Positions 36,651 through 45,219 of a stretch of DNA of 64,000 nucleotides are shown here, piece after piece. Under the pieces are notes generated by a model, which was not told the origin of the DNA, ran no database searches, and was given only the letters and a program-made list of their open reading frames with translations. How positions within the stretch are numbered: position 1 is the first letter of the stretch; the number at the start of each line of letters is the position of its first letter. Location of the stretch: assembly GCF_016909125.1 (NCBI RefSeq), contig NZ_JAFBFD010000004.1, positions 35,939-99,938 on the forward strand, in the 5' to 3' direction. Both the position numbers and the translations under genes were made by a program. The stretch comes from Enterococcus lemanii. GTDB taxonomy: Bacteria > Bacillota > Bacilli > Lactobacillales > Enterococcaceae.

Positions 36651-38384
36651 TTACCTCCTCAAATTTAAAGGTATTTCAATTTTAATTATGGTTTGTTCAA
36701 ACGGAACAGAATAGATACTCAATTGTCCTTTGTTTCCATAATAGAGTTTTAAACGTTTTTTTATATTCTTTAATCCAATTCCTGTGCTTTCTTCTACTAT
36801 AAAGTCTTTTGGAAACCCTGGTCCATTGTCAGAAATCTTTATTTGTAAACATTCTTTATGTTGTTTTATATCAATTGTAATGGAGACAGGGGTGTCTTGC
36901 TTGTCAACGGCATATTTGAAGATGTTTTCAACAATAGGTTGAATAATAAACTTAGGTATTTCTATTGAATCGTCGACTACGTTTAATGTTAGATGATATT
37001 GTAAACGTGATTGGAATCGAAATTTTTGGATTGTAATATAGGCATTCACAATTTCAATTTCATCAGATAAACTCATAAAGCTAGAAGCGTTATCAATCTT
37101 TTTTCTAAATAGATAAGCGAGAGAAGTAACCATATCACTAATTTCAATTTGATCATTTTCTAGTGCTAACCAATGAATGGAGTCAAGAGTATTGTATAAG
37201 AAATGTGGATCCAGCTGTGCTTGCAGTGCTTTTAATTCAATCTCTTGTGAAAGTATTTTCATTTCATAATTGTCTTTAATTAATTTTTTAATTTCATGAA
37301 TCATTGCGTCATAGCTATTGTATAAAATAGTAACCTCATTTTGCTCTTCGTAAGGTGATGGTAATGGAGTGAAGTGTTCTAAATCATTCATATCAGTTAG
37401 CTTTCTCATCTTATGAGCTAAATGAGAAATTGGTGCAGTGAGTTGTTTGGTTATTCGGTTAATGGCTAAGAAAAATAAAATGAATAATAGAGAAAAAATA
37501 CTAAATAGCAGTATTTGTAGATTCGTAATTTGTTTTAATAGATTTTTATTTGGGACAAAATAGACAAAAGAAAAAGGATCAATGGTTCGCTGACCGACGT
37601 AATAAATATCGTTTTCTAGTAGTAAACGACTATAAGATTGCTTTAAATCAAGTGAATTAATTTTTTGTCGCGCTTGAATTTCATTTTTCTGATTCAATTT
37701 TGGAGTGAAAGTCTCATTGTTATAACGTAGAAAAAACAAAGTATCTTCGCTATAAGGTGAAATTTTTTTGATTTCTCTCATAATAAAGGTGGTATCAACT
37801 GTCAGAATAATCGTTCCCAAGTAATCGAGTGAAGAAGTATTCGTACTAAAAATTTTTCGAGCATAGACCGCTCGAGTCAGGTTCTCACTAAAATGCCATT
37901 GTCCAATACTTGGGTTATTTGGCAAGTTAGCGACAATCTCTTCAATAGATAGTTCAGGTAAAATATTATCCGTGTTATTAATAAAGTTGATCAAGTTGAT
38001 ATTATCTGTATTGATTAAATAGGCCGTTTGAACGCTTCCAGTATCTCGAGTAATGCTGTTAATTTGATAGCGTAAGCCATTTCGAGTTGCTTGTTGATTA
38101 GCATTTCCTGCATTGTCTTCAATTAATAATTTTTGTATGGCATCATTATCGATTATTCGATAGGTCAAATATTGAATATCAGACAACTTATCAGATAAAT
38201 TACTGGAAATAGTAGAAACTTCTCGATAAGCATTCGTATAAAGTTGATTGACCAGTGCTTTTCTCCAGATACAACTGATAGAAAAAACTGTCACTAAAAA
38301 AAAGGAAGCGATAACCAAAACGAGAATTTGAAATTTAGTATTAAAAGATTTTGCTTGAAAAGATCGTTTAAATTTATTAATCAT
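36651..38384 (-). CDS. yesM: YesM-type sensor histidine kinase
   Basis: 577 residues: transmembrane segments at about 20-40 and 288-310 enclosing an extracellular sensor domain, a HAMP linker, a His_kinase domain with the phospho-acceptor in LDPHFLYNTLDSIHWL (about residue 400) and an ATPase with GPGFP and GIGLKNIKKRL. Family members detect oligosaccharides through the extracellular part or through the binding protein. Gene order DUF624-kinase-regulator is that of yesL-yesM-yesN. Confidence 0.93.
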   Translation of the reverse strand: MINKFKRSFQAKSFNTKFQILVLVIASFFLVTVFSISCIWRKALVNQLYTNAYREVSTISSNLSDKLSDIQYLTYRIIDNDAIQKLLIEDNAGNANQQATRNGLRYQINSITRDTGSVQTAYLINTDNINLINFINNTDNILPELSIEEIVANLPNNPSIGQWHFSENLTRAVYARKIFSTNTSSLDYLGTIILTVDTTFIMREIKKISPYSEDTLFFLRYNNETFTPKLNQKNEIQARQKINSLDLKQSYSRLLLENDIYYVGQRTIDPFSFVYFVPNKNLLKQITNLQILLFSIFSLLFILFFLAINRITKQLTAPISHLAHKMRKLTDMNDLEHFTPLPSPYEEQNEVTILYNSYDAMIHEIKKLIKDNYEMKILSQEIELKALQAQLDPHFLYNTLDSIHWLALENDQIEISDMVTSLAYLFRKKIDNASSFMSLSDEIEIVNAYITIQKFRFQSRLQYHLTLNVVDDSIEIPKFIIQPIVENIFKYAVDKQDTPVSITIDIKQHKECLQIKISDNGPGFPKDFIVEESTGIGLKNIKKRLKLYYGNKGQLSIYSVPFEQTIIKIEIPLNLRR

Positions 38385-38391
38385 TTGGACC

Positions 38392-39006
38392 TCAGTTTCT
38401 ATTTATTTGATGAAATTTAATCACTAAAGATGAATGATAGTAATCAAAAAATAAAATTAATAACGCTGCACCAAATAAAATAAGTAGACTTGTTTTATTT
38501 GTAAATAAAAAGAAAAGAGTAATAAATGTAAAAATAAAAGCTAAAGTATTTAAAGGGTAGCGAAATAGTAAAAAAAGCGTAACTCTTAAGTTTTGCATAA
38601 TGGATATTGAAGGATTCATCGTATAGTTGTGAAAAAATAATAAAGCCGTAGTTGCAACAATAAAAATTAAAAGTAGATAAATAGCTTGAAGAAAAGGATA
38701 ACTATTAAAAAAAACAACACTTATTCTAAGGTTGAACAAACTAGTAATAAAAAAAATCCCACCTAAGCCAAAGTACAAATTGCTTAACCAAAAATGTTCC
38801 TTATATCGTTCAAAAAATATTCGGATAGAAGTGTAATTTTGTTTGCTTCTAAATTGATGGACTGAATAAATTAATGCATAAGTTGCTGGACCAATGCCAA
38901 ATAGGATTCCACCAGCCAAGGTGCTAAAAATCCATAACATATTTAGAAAACATAAATAAGCAATGTAATTAAAAAAGTTCATGAGACTATTTTGGATATG
39001 CTTCAT
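38392..39006 (-). CDS. yesL: DUF624 membrane protein (YesL-like)
   Basis: 204 residues with about five hydrophobic segments and the DUF624 start region GGILFGIGPATYALIYSVHQF. Second DUF624 protein of the island; it precedes the two-component genes by 7 bases, as yesL does in Bacillus. AGGAGG is 8 bases before ATG 39006. Function unproven, thought to help carbohydrate ABC importers or signalling. Confidence 0.87.
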   Translation of the reverse strand: MKHIQNSLMNFFNYIAYLCFLNMLWIFSTLAGGILFGIGPATYALIYSVHQFRSKQNYTSIRIFFERYKEHFWLSNLYFGLGGIFFITSLFNLRISVVFFNSYPFLQAIYLLLIFIVATTALLFFHNYTMNPSISIMQNLRVTLFLLFRYPLNTLAFIFTFITLFFLFTNKTSLLILFGAALLILFFDYYHSSLVIKFHQINRN

Positions 39007-39031
39007 TACAGAATCCTCCTGATTTTTTAAA

Positions 39032-39048
39032 TTGTAAGCGATTTACAA
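39032..39048. promoter_or_regulatory. palindromic cre-like operator before the yesLMN unit
   Basis: TTGTAA and TTACAA arms separated by GCGAT. It lies between a TATACT-like -10 (minus strand, about 39051-39056) and the yesL start, so a bound repressor such as CcpA would block transcription. Confidence 0.55.
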
Positions 39049-39153
39049 GGAGTATAACACAAAAAGAAACTAAAAAAATCAAAGCACTGATTTTTAACAT
39101 TTATTCACTGTTTTTCCTCTGTTTTTCAATAATCATTTCCGTTAATATTAATT

Positions 39154-39167
39154 TGTAAGCGATAACA
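39154..39167 (+). promoter_or_regulatory. cre site before the YesOPQ-like importer
   Basis: TGTAAGCGATAACA matches the CcpA consensus TGWNANCGNTNWCA at every defined position. It lies 24 bases before the start of the binding-protein gene. Confidence 0.7.
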
Positions 39168-39190
39168 AAACTAAAAAGGAGCGTTAATTT

Positions 39191-40510
39191 ATGAAGAAAA
39201 AAATGTTTGTCTTATCAGGGATGGTTCTTGCGTTGTTGAGTTTATCGGCTTGTGGCTCATCAAACAATGATGGTAGTAATGAAGCAGGTGGTAAAACCGA
39301 AGAGGGTAAAACAAAGATAACATTTAACTGGTGGGGATCGGAAGTTCGCCACGAAAGATATATCAAGGCGATCGAACTATTTGAATCGGAAAATCCAGAT
39401 ATTGATGTTGAATATGAATATTCAGCTTGGGATGATTATTGGAAAAAACTCGCAACCAAGTCTGCGGCAGGTGAATTGCCTGACATTATGCAAATGGATG
39501 CTCAGTATTTAGCGCAGTATGGTGAGAAAAACCAATTGGCTGATTTATCTAGTTATATTGGTGAAGAAATTTCTAAGGAAGGCATCAATGAAGCGATTTT
39601 GAATACAGCTCTGATTCAAGACAGAATTTTAGCCATGACACCCGCAGTTAATGCGATGTCAATGTTAATAAATGAGGAAAAGGTTTCTTTAGCAAGTTCA
39701 ACATTAGATTATTCAACTTATACATTTAGTGATTTTGTAAAAACGGTTGAAGAAGTAAAGAAAGCAACTGGACAATATGGCTGGATTGATGTATCTGATA
39801 ACAGTGTCTTGCTACAATATTTTTTACGTACAAAAGATGAAGATATTTATAAATACAATGCAAACGGAACGCCAGAAATTGGTTTTAGTAAAGGGAATTT
39901 CTTAACTTTTATGGAAGCAATTGCAAGTTTAGCAGCGAGTGAGGCATTGCCAACTGCAGAAGTAGTCAATAATTTAAAGAGTTTTGATGAAAACCCCTTT
40001 GCACTAGGAGAAGCTGGCTTTTTACAAACTTGGACAAATCAATACGTAACTTATCAAGAATCAGCTGGAGAAGAAGTAAAAATTTCGATGGAACTACCGT
40101 ACGATACAAAAGGCACGAAGGCTCTTTATTACCGACCAACGTTTTACTATTCTGTAGCAGAAACATCTAAAAATAAAGAAGCATCAGCTAAGTTTATTGA
40201 TTTTATTGTTAATAACGTTGAGGCTGGAAAAATATTTGGTACTGAACGTGGGATTCCAGCGAACGTAAATGTAAAAGAAGCAATTTATCCAGATATGTCC
40301 GAAACAGAAAAAGCAACTGCAGATTATTTAGATGCTATTGAAGATTTAGTAGGTGACGCTTCGCCTGTACCACCAGTAGGATACTCTGAAATCAATAATC
40401 ATTTCAAAGAAGTTTACGCTGAAGTAACGTATGGAACAATGACACCAGAAGAGGCATATACGAGTTTTGTAGAGAAAGCCGAGGAAATTTTTGATGAAAA
40501 CTATAACTAA
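39191..40510 (+). CDS. yesO: sugar-binding lipoprotein of a second ABC importer (YesO-like)
   Basis: 439 residues with a lipoprotein signal (LSLSACGSS, Cys at about 19) and a type-1 solute-binding fold: ITFNWWGSEVRHERYIKAIE, WDDYWKKLATKSAAGELPDIMQMDAQYL and a late PANVNVKEA region. It is divergent from yesLMN and followed by two permease genes that overlap or nearly touch. Likely ligand: smaller rhamnogalacturonan oligosaccharides, by analogy with YesO. Confidence 0.92.
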   Translation: MKKKMFVLSGMVLALLSLSACGSSNNDGSNEAGGKTEEGKTKITFNWWGSEVRHERYIKAIELFESENPDIDVEYEYSAWDDYWKKLATKSAAGELPDIMQMDAQYLAQYGEKNQLADLSSYIGEEISKEGINEAILNTALIQDRILAMTPAVNAMSMLINEEKVSLASSTLDYSTYTFSDFVKTVEEVKKATGQYGWIDVSDNSVLLQYFLRTKDEDIYKYNANGTPEIGFSKGNFLTFMEAIASLAASEALPTAEVVNNLKSFDENPFALGEAGFLQTWTNQYVTYQESAGEEVKISMELPYDTKGTKALYYRPTFYYSVAETSKNKEASAKFIDFIVNNVEAGKIFGTERGIPANVNVKEAIYPDMSETEKATADYLDAIEDLVGDASPVPPVGYSEINNHFKEVYAEVTYGTMTPEEAYTSFVEKAEEIFDENYN

Positions 40511-41444
40511 CGAAGTGAAAATGAAAGAAAAAGCGACGTTGTTTCGTCGCTTTTCTTCAAATCAACAAGATACTATTTCGGGATACTTATTTATCTCTCC
40601 TTTTATTATTGGTTTTTTAAGTTTCATTGTTGTACCAATGGGGATATCCTTGTATATGGCATTTCATAACTATGATATGCTAACCGAGGCAACTTATATA
40701 GGTTTCGCTAATTTTAAACGTATTTTTACAAACGATCCTAAGTTTAAACAATCTTTAATGGTTACTTTCAAATATGTTGCAATGGCCGTTCCGTTAAGGC
40801 TAACGATAGCACTAGCAGTGGCTATGTTAATTAATCGACCGTCTAAGTTAACAGGTGCTTATCGAGTTTTGTTTTATATTCCTTCGGTAATAGGAGGAAG
40901 TGTCGCGGTATCAATCATGTGGCGTAATATTTTTGGTGATACTGGTTTGATTAATGGGGTTTTAACATCGATAGGCTTAGATCCTGTTTACTTTTTTAAG
41001 AATCCAACAACGGCTTTATTAACACTAGTTTTATTAGCTGGCTGGCAATTTGGTTCTTCAATGTTAATTTTTTTATCAGGTTTGAAAAATATTCCAATTG
41101 ATTATTATGAAGCAGCAATGATTGATGGAGCTGGGAAAGTAAGACAGTTTTTTAGCATTACCTTACCATGTTTAACTCCGATTTTATTCTTTAATTTAGT
41201 TATGCAAACAATTCAATCTTTCTTAACATTTACCCCTGCGTACATTATCTCAAATGGATCTGGTGCCCCTCGCAATGGGACGTTAGTCTATTCTCTTTAT
41301 ATTTATCAAAAAGCGTTTAGTGATTTCAAAATGGGATATGCTTCTGCGCTAGCCTGGATTTTGATTGTTATTATTGGGACTGTTACGATGCTATTGTTCC
41401 TAACGTCAAAATTCTGGGTATTCTCAGAGTCAGAGGAGGTATAA
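40494..41444 (+). CDS. yesP: ABC sugar permease (YesP-like)
   Basis: 316 residues, six hydrophobic segments, EAA loop DYYEAAMIDGAGKVRQFFSITLP (about 205-227). ATG 40494 lies inside the end of the binding-protein gene with GAGG 9 bases upstream, giving a 17-base overlap and probable coupling. An internal ATG at 40521 is possible but has a weaker site. Confidence 0.92.
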   Translation: MKTITNEVKMKEKATLFRRFSSNQQDTISGYLFISPFIIGFLSFIVVPMGISLYMAFHNYDMLTEATYIGFANFKRIFTNDPKFKQSLMVTFKYVAMAVPLRLTIALAVAMLINRPSKLTGAYRVLFYIPSVIGGSVAVSIMWRNIFGDTGLINGVLTSIGLDPVYFFKNPTTALLTLVLLAGWQFGSSMLIFLSGLKNIPIDYYEAAMIDGAGKVRQFFSITLPCLTPILFFNLVMQTIQSFLTFTPAYIISNGSGAPRNGTLVYSLYIYQKAFSDFKMGYASALAWILIVIIGTVTMLLFLTSKFWVFSESEEV

Positions 41445-41447
41445 ATA

Positions 41448-42284
41448 GTGAAACAAGTAAAAAAAGGAAATTTTCTAATTGATATTGTCATTCTCTTATT
41501 CGCTTTGTTAATGTTATATCCAATATTTTGGTTAATTTTTAGCTCGTTTAAGCCAAATACGGATATTTTTAAAACGGCAACGGAACTTTGGCCTCGTCAA
41601 TGGACAACCGCTAACTACGCCAAAGGATTTCAAGGAATTGCTGGTACCCCTTTTATTCGTTATATTTTTAATTCAACGCGAATTGCATTAATTGCTACAG
41701 TAGGTGCAGTATGTTCATCAGCAGTAATATCATATGGTTTTGCTCGAGTACCATTTAAAGGGAAAGGATTTTGGTTTTCTTGTGTGTTAGTAACGATGAT
41801 GGTTCCTCAAGAAATCATTATGGTTCCGCAATATTTATGGTTTGGTAAACTAAATTGGATTAATACAATTCGCCCGATGACTATTCCATCTTATTTTGGC
41901 CAAGCTTTCTTTATTTTTTTAATGGTTCAATTTATTAAAGGTATCCCAACGGAGTTAGATGAAGCTGCAAAAATTGATGGTAGTGGTCGCGTAGGGATTT
42001 TTTTCCGAGTTATTTTGCCACTAGTTAAACCAGCACTTGCTACCTCAGCTATCTTTTCTTTTTATTGGAAATGGGAAGAATTAATTGGACCAATGCTTTA
42101 TTTAAATAAGCCTGAAACTTATACCGTCTCATTGGCCTTAAAACAGTTTTTAGACTCTAGTAGTAGTTCAAACTGGGGAGCGATGTTTGCCATGTCTGTT
42201 GTTTCTTTAATTCCGGTTTTAATCATTTTCTTTATGTTTCAAAAATATATCGTGGAAGGGATTAGCACGACAGGACTTAAATAA
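41448..42284 (+). CDS. yesQ: ABC sugar permease (YesQ-like)
   Basis: 278 residues, six hydrophobic segments, EAA loop [23 protein letters not shown] (about 168-190) and the tail [14 protein letters not shown]. It starts with GTG 41448, 3 bases after the preceding stop, with GAGGAGG upstream. It ends the second importer unit; again no ATPase gene is present. Confidence 0.93.
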   Translation: MKQVKKGNFLIDIVILLFALLMLYPIFWLIFSSFKPNTDIFKTATELWPRQWTTANYAKGFQGIAGTPFIRYIFNSTRIALIATVGAVCSSAVISYGFARVPFKGKGFWFSCVLVTMMVPQEIIMVPQYLWFGKLNWINTIRPMTIPSYFGQAFFIFLMVQFIKGIPTELDEAAKIDGSGRVGIFFRVILPLVKPALATSAIFSFYWKWEELIGPMLYLNKPETYTVSLALKQFLDSSSSSNWGAMFAMSVVSLIPVLIIFFMFQKYIVEGISTTGLK

Positions 42285-42290
42285 ATGTAA

Positions 42291-42336
42291 AAACGACTTG
42301 TGTTTCATTTTTAATGAAGAACAAGTTGTTTTTTTG
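42291..42336 (+). terminator. terminator after the YesOPQ-like importer
   Basis: AAACGACTTGT pairs with ACAAGTTGTTT around an inner TTTCAT/ATGAA stem, followed by T7. Confidence 0.85.
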
Positions 42337-42427
42337 TGCAAGAATGGCTTTAACCCTTTTCACTAGCGGTTTTCGCCAAAATCCGTTACGATGGAAGTAT
42401 TCAATACAATGAGAGAAGGGTGATCAG

Positions 42428-43384
42428 ATGGGTTTATTAGTGGATGGTCAATGGCAAGATCAGTGGTATGATACCAAGAGTACAGGTGGTCGGTTTGTTC
42501 GAAAAGACTCGCAATTTCGGAATTGGATAACACCAGATGGTAGCGCAGGGCCAACCGGAGAAGGTGGCTTTAAAGCCGAAGCAAATCGTTATCATCTCTA
42601 TATTTCTTATGCTTGTCCTTGGGCGAGCCGTACATTGATTATGCGTAAGTTAAAAGGTTTAGAAGAAATGATTTCAATATCGGTTGTTCATCCGTACATG
42701 GGCGAAAATGGTTGGACTTTTGCACCTGGTCCAGACGTCATTGGTGATCCGTTATTTCAGGCAGAGTACCTTTATCAGATTTATACACAAGCAGATCCAC
42801 ATTATACTGGTCGCGTGACGGTTCCGGTATTATTTGATAAAAAGACTGGGAAAATTGTGAACAACGAGTCTTCTGAAGTGATGCGCATGTTAAATTCAGC
42901 TTTTGATGAGGTTGGTGCTTTGCCAGGGGATTATTATCCGGCGCATTTACGTGAAGAAATTGATGCCATGAATGAAAAAGTCTACCATCAAATTAACAAT
43001 GGCGTGTACAAAGTTGGTTTTGCGACCGAGCAAAGTGTTTATGAAGAAGAAGTGCAAAAGTTATTTGCGACGTTGGATGAATTAGAAACCCATTTTGCGC
43101 AACAGGAGTATTTAGTTGGGAATCAATTAACGGAAGCCGATTGGCGTTTATTTGTAACCTTAGTCCGGTTTGATTCGGCTTATTATGGGCATTTTAAATG
43201 TAATTTACGCGAACTACGCGAGTATCCAAATTTGTGGCTGTATACTAGAAAGCTTTATCAATATCCAGGCATCAAAGAGACCGTGAACTTTTATCATATT
43301 AAACATCATTACTATGAAAGTCACCCAACAATTAATCCTAATCGTATTGTGCCACTTGGTCCGATTTTAGATTGGGAAATCTAA
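42428..43384 (+). CDS. glutathionyl-hydroquinone reductase (Xi-class GST, YqjG/ECM4-like)
   Basis: 318 residues: a thioredoxin-like N-terminal domain with the catalytic Cys in SYACPWASRTLIMRKL (about residue 62), the VTVPVLFDKKTGKIVNNES glutathione-binding turn, and an all-helical C-terminal domain ending with IVPLG. Family enzymes reduce glutathionyl-hydroquinones with glutathione (EC 1.8.5.7). This makes sense in a species that makes or imports glutathione and fits the hydroquinone-type dioxygenase at 1.6 kb. Stands alone, with AGAGAAGG before ATG. Confidence 0.92.
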   Translation: MGLLVDGQWQDQWYDTKSTGGRFVRKDSQFRNWITPDGSAGPTGEGGFKAEANRYHLYISYACPWASRTLIMRKLKGLEEMISISVVHPYMGENGWTFAPGPDVIGDPLFQAEYLYQIYTQADPHYTGRVTVPVLFDKKTGKIVNNESSEVMRMLNSAFDEVGALPGDYYPAHLREEIDAMNEKVYHQINNGVYKVGFATEQSVYEEEVQKLFATLDELETHFAQQEYLVGNQLTEADWRLFVTLVRFDSAYYGHFKCNLRELREYPNLWLYTRKLYQYPGIKETVNFYHIKHHYYESHPTINPNRIVPLGPILDWEI

Positions 43385-43390
43385 CCGATA

Positions 43391-43427
43391 AAAAACTGCG
43401 ATTCAATTAGAGAATTGCAGTTTTTTA
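43391..43427. terminator. bidirectional terminator between convergent genes
   Basis: AAAACTGCGATTC pairs with GAATTGCAGTTTT (one G-T) around a 7-base loop, flanked by A and T runs. Confidence 0.85.
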
Positions 43428-43432
43428 GCTTT

Positions 43433-44185
43433 TTATTTCAAATCAACAAAGTAATACATCTCTTCTTTGTATTTCTTTAAGGCCTTTTCCCAAACCGCTT
43501 TGGCATTCATCACGCAGCAATCACCATTTAAAACTTTGCCACATTGGTAATCTTCTGGCGCTAAAATGTCTAAGACGCGGTCGTAGCGTTGCGCGTGTTT
43601 TGAAAAATCGTGACGTAAAACATTCATCGTCATTTTTTCTTTGTTGGCTAATGTAATTTCATAATCATAGTTAGTAGTAAATAAGTAATCTGGTAACATC
43701 ATTTCTTCAACACCGTGAAGGCTTGTGTTTCGAGCCAAAGGAGCTCCAAGCATCACGATTTTACCGTTGCGGCGATAGACTTCGCGAAAAGGTGAATTCG
43801 GGCCAACTGGTGTATGGTCTTTTTGATGATTAGCCGTCATGGCAGCCGCATCTTTCCCCCAAGCAAGTACACTGTGTGTCGGGTGAATACTACGAATAAC
43901 ACCTTCAGAAAGGCGCATCGTTTCTGGTAAAATTCCAATACAAGTCGGTGTTTCTTCGACATCAAAAAAACGGTGTTCAGTGTGAACATTTAAATAACTC
44001 AAACCAGGAAGTAACAACGTGCCATCTTTTACGGTTTCTTTAAGTGCCGCAATCACGGCTTCAGGGCCACCAGTAATTTGATCGTCGCCTCGTAAAGCAT
44101 TATAAGAAGAATGAACAATTAAAATATCGTCTGATTGCACGCCCAAGTTTCGTAAATCAGTAATGATTTGTTTTGCATCTAACAT
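43433..44185 (-). CDS. AAC(3)-family N-acetyltransferase (YokD-like)
   Basis: 250 residues of the aminoglycoside 3-N-acetyltransferase fold, which uses acetyl-CoA. IVHSSYNALR, GGPEAVIAALKE, HPTHSVLAWGKDA (catalytic His region), TPVGPNSPF and VMLGAPLARNTSLHGVEE are family motifs. Many chromosomal members, including YokD, do not give clinical resistance, so the true substrate is unknown. AAGGAG lies 7 bases before ATG. Monocistronic. Confidence 0.87.
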   Translation of the reverse strand: MLDAKQIITDLRNLGVQSDDILIVHSSYNALRGDDQITGGPEAVIAALKETVKDGTLLLPGLSYLNVHTEHRFFDVEETPTCIGILPETMRLSEGVIRSIHPTHSVLAWGKDAAAMTANHQKDHTPVGPNSPFREVYRRNGKIVMLGAPLARNTSLHGVEEMMLPDYLFTTNYDYEITLANKEKMTMNVLRHDFSKHAQRYDRVLDILAPEDYQCGKVLNGDCCVMNAKAVWEKALKKYKEEMYYFVDLK

Positions 44186-44297
44186 GAAAACGCTCCTTTT
44201 TAATAAGTAGTTAAGTCTATTCTAACAGTTTTAAAAAAAGGGGCAAGGTAAAAACACTTGAAACAACAGAGAATGTTAACGTGTGCGCTAAAAGAGT

Positions 44298-44690
44298 TTA
44301 TGAAATAATCGTGAAATCACCACGAATCATTAATTGGTGGACTTTACGACAAAATTGTAAACTGAGTAAGGTCGCTTGGACTTGGAAATTATCTTCTAAC
44401 GCGTGTTGTTCTAAAAAAGAGAAAGCGGCAATCTGCTCTTTTTCGATGGGTTGATGAAAAGAATAACCAGCTATTTCATAAAACAAGAAAAAAACTTCCG
44501 TTGAGCGTGTGATTAAAATTGCTTTAAATGGCAATCCTGTTGTTTGTGAAAAATCAGTGTACAGAACGTCTTTTGGCTGAATTGCTTGATAAGTGATTTC
44601 GTCTTGATAAATTTTTTTGATAAAATCATGGGTGTAAATCGTTGTATGGATTGCTGTTGGTGAAAAGATTGCAAGTATTTCTTTTTTCAT
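44298..44690 (-). CDS. hypothetical protein, 130 residues
   Basis: A small soluble alpha/beta protein without signal peptide or obvious motif; it starts KKEILAIFSPTAIHTTIYTHDF and ends CRKVHQLMIRGDFTI. I do not recognise the family. Its ATG overlaps the TGA of the frameshifted small gene upstream (ATGA), so the two were built as a translationally coupled pair. Confidence 0.6.
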   Translation of the reverse strand: MKKEILAIFSPTAIHTTIYTHDFIKKIYQDEITYQAIQPKDVLYTDFSQTTGLPFKAILITRSTEVFFLFYEIAGYSFHQPIEKEQIAAFSFLEQHALEDNFQVQATLLSLQFCRKVHQLMIRGDFTIIS

Positions 44691-44888
44691 TTGATAAAGG
44701 ATGGCTTTTTTTCTTCGTAATTGACAAAATAGCTAGTGGCGTAAGTAGCCCGACTGGTTTGATATTTTTTTTGTTGGTCACGATAATTTTTGGCACGCTT
44801 ATTGATTGAAAAGAGCACTTGTCCAATCATGGCTTCGGTTACTTGTTTTTTTTGCGATTAAATCGGTCCATTCCTTTGGTGTTTTCAT
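44687..44888 (-). pseudogene. small gene interrupted by a one-base shift in an A8 run
   Basis: From ATG 44888 the frame reads MKTPKEWTDLIAKK, then meets a run of eight A (44846-44853 on the plus strand as T8) and is thrown out of frame. With seven A the frame would continue QVTEAMIGQVLFSINKRAKN and on to FIK, ending at a TGA that overlaps the ATG of the next gene: 66 residues in total. The continuation is clearly protein-like and in the coupled position. It is either a true frameshift, a homopolymer sequencing error, or a slippery tract corrected by polymerase slippage. Confidence 0.7.
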
Positions 44889-45046
44889 ATTATTCTCGTA
44901 TCTTTGTTTTTGAATAAGTTCGCAAAAAAAGGCTTTTTTTTTTTTAGAAATGGTTGAAAGAAAGGATTAAGTTCTACAAAAAAGCCGAATTGAAGCAATA
45001 CACTAACTTTTAATCAAAATCTTAGTAAATTCGTTCGTGTTTTGGA

Positions 45047-45075
45047 TTGATTATTCTTCTTAATCTTGTTATTAT
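45047..45075 (+). promoter_or_regulatory. promoter of the riboswitch-permease transcript
   Basis: TTGATT (45047-45052), 17 bp, TATTAT (45070-45075), ending 16 bases before the aptamer. The region 44889-45046 between the small pseudogene and this promoter shows only T- and A-rich runs and no gene. Confidence 0.6.
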
Positions 45076-45090
45076 AACCAAGGAAGAAAA

Positions 45091-45200
45091 ACCATATAGT
45101 TCTGGCGATAGGGGCCAGAAGTTTCTACAAATTCCCCGTAAAGGAATTTACTATGGCAAAGGTTCATTTGATGCTCCTTTTGCCGTGATGGGCTTTTTTC
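45091..45200 (+). promoter_or_regulatory. guanine-type purine riboswitch
   Basis: P1 is CCATA (45092-45096) with TATGG (45152-45156); P2 TTCTGG..CCAGAA; the conserved joining segment GTTTCTAC (45121-45128); P3 AAATTCC..GGAATTT; then ACTATGG. The loops (GATAGGG and CCCGTAAAG) can make the usual loop-loop contact. The C in ACTATG at the purine-reading position indicates guanine/hypoxanthine and not adenine. Downstream, GGCAAAGG can pair with CCTTTTGCC (45155-45184) before a T6 stretch, forming an OFF structure. It controls the purine permease at 45220. Confidence 0.9.
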
Positions 45201-45219
45201 AAATAAAAGGAGGATCATC

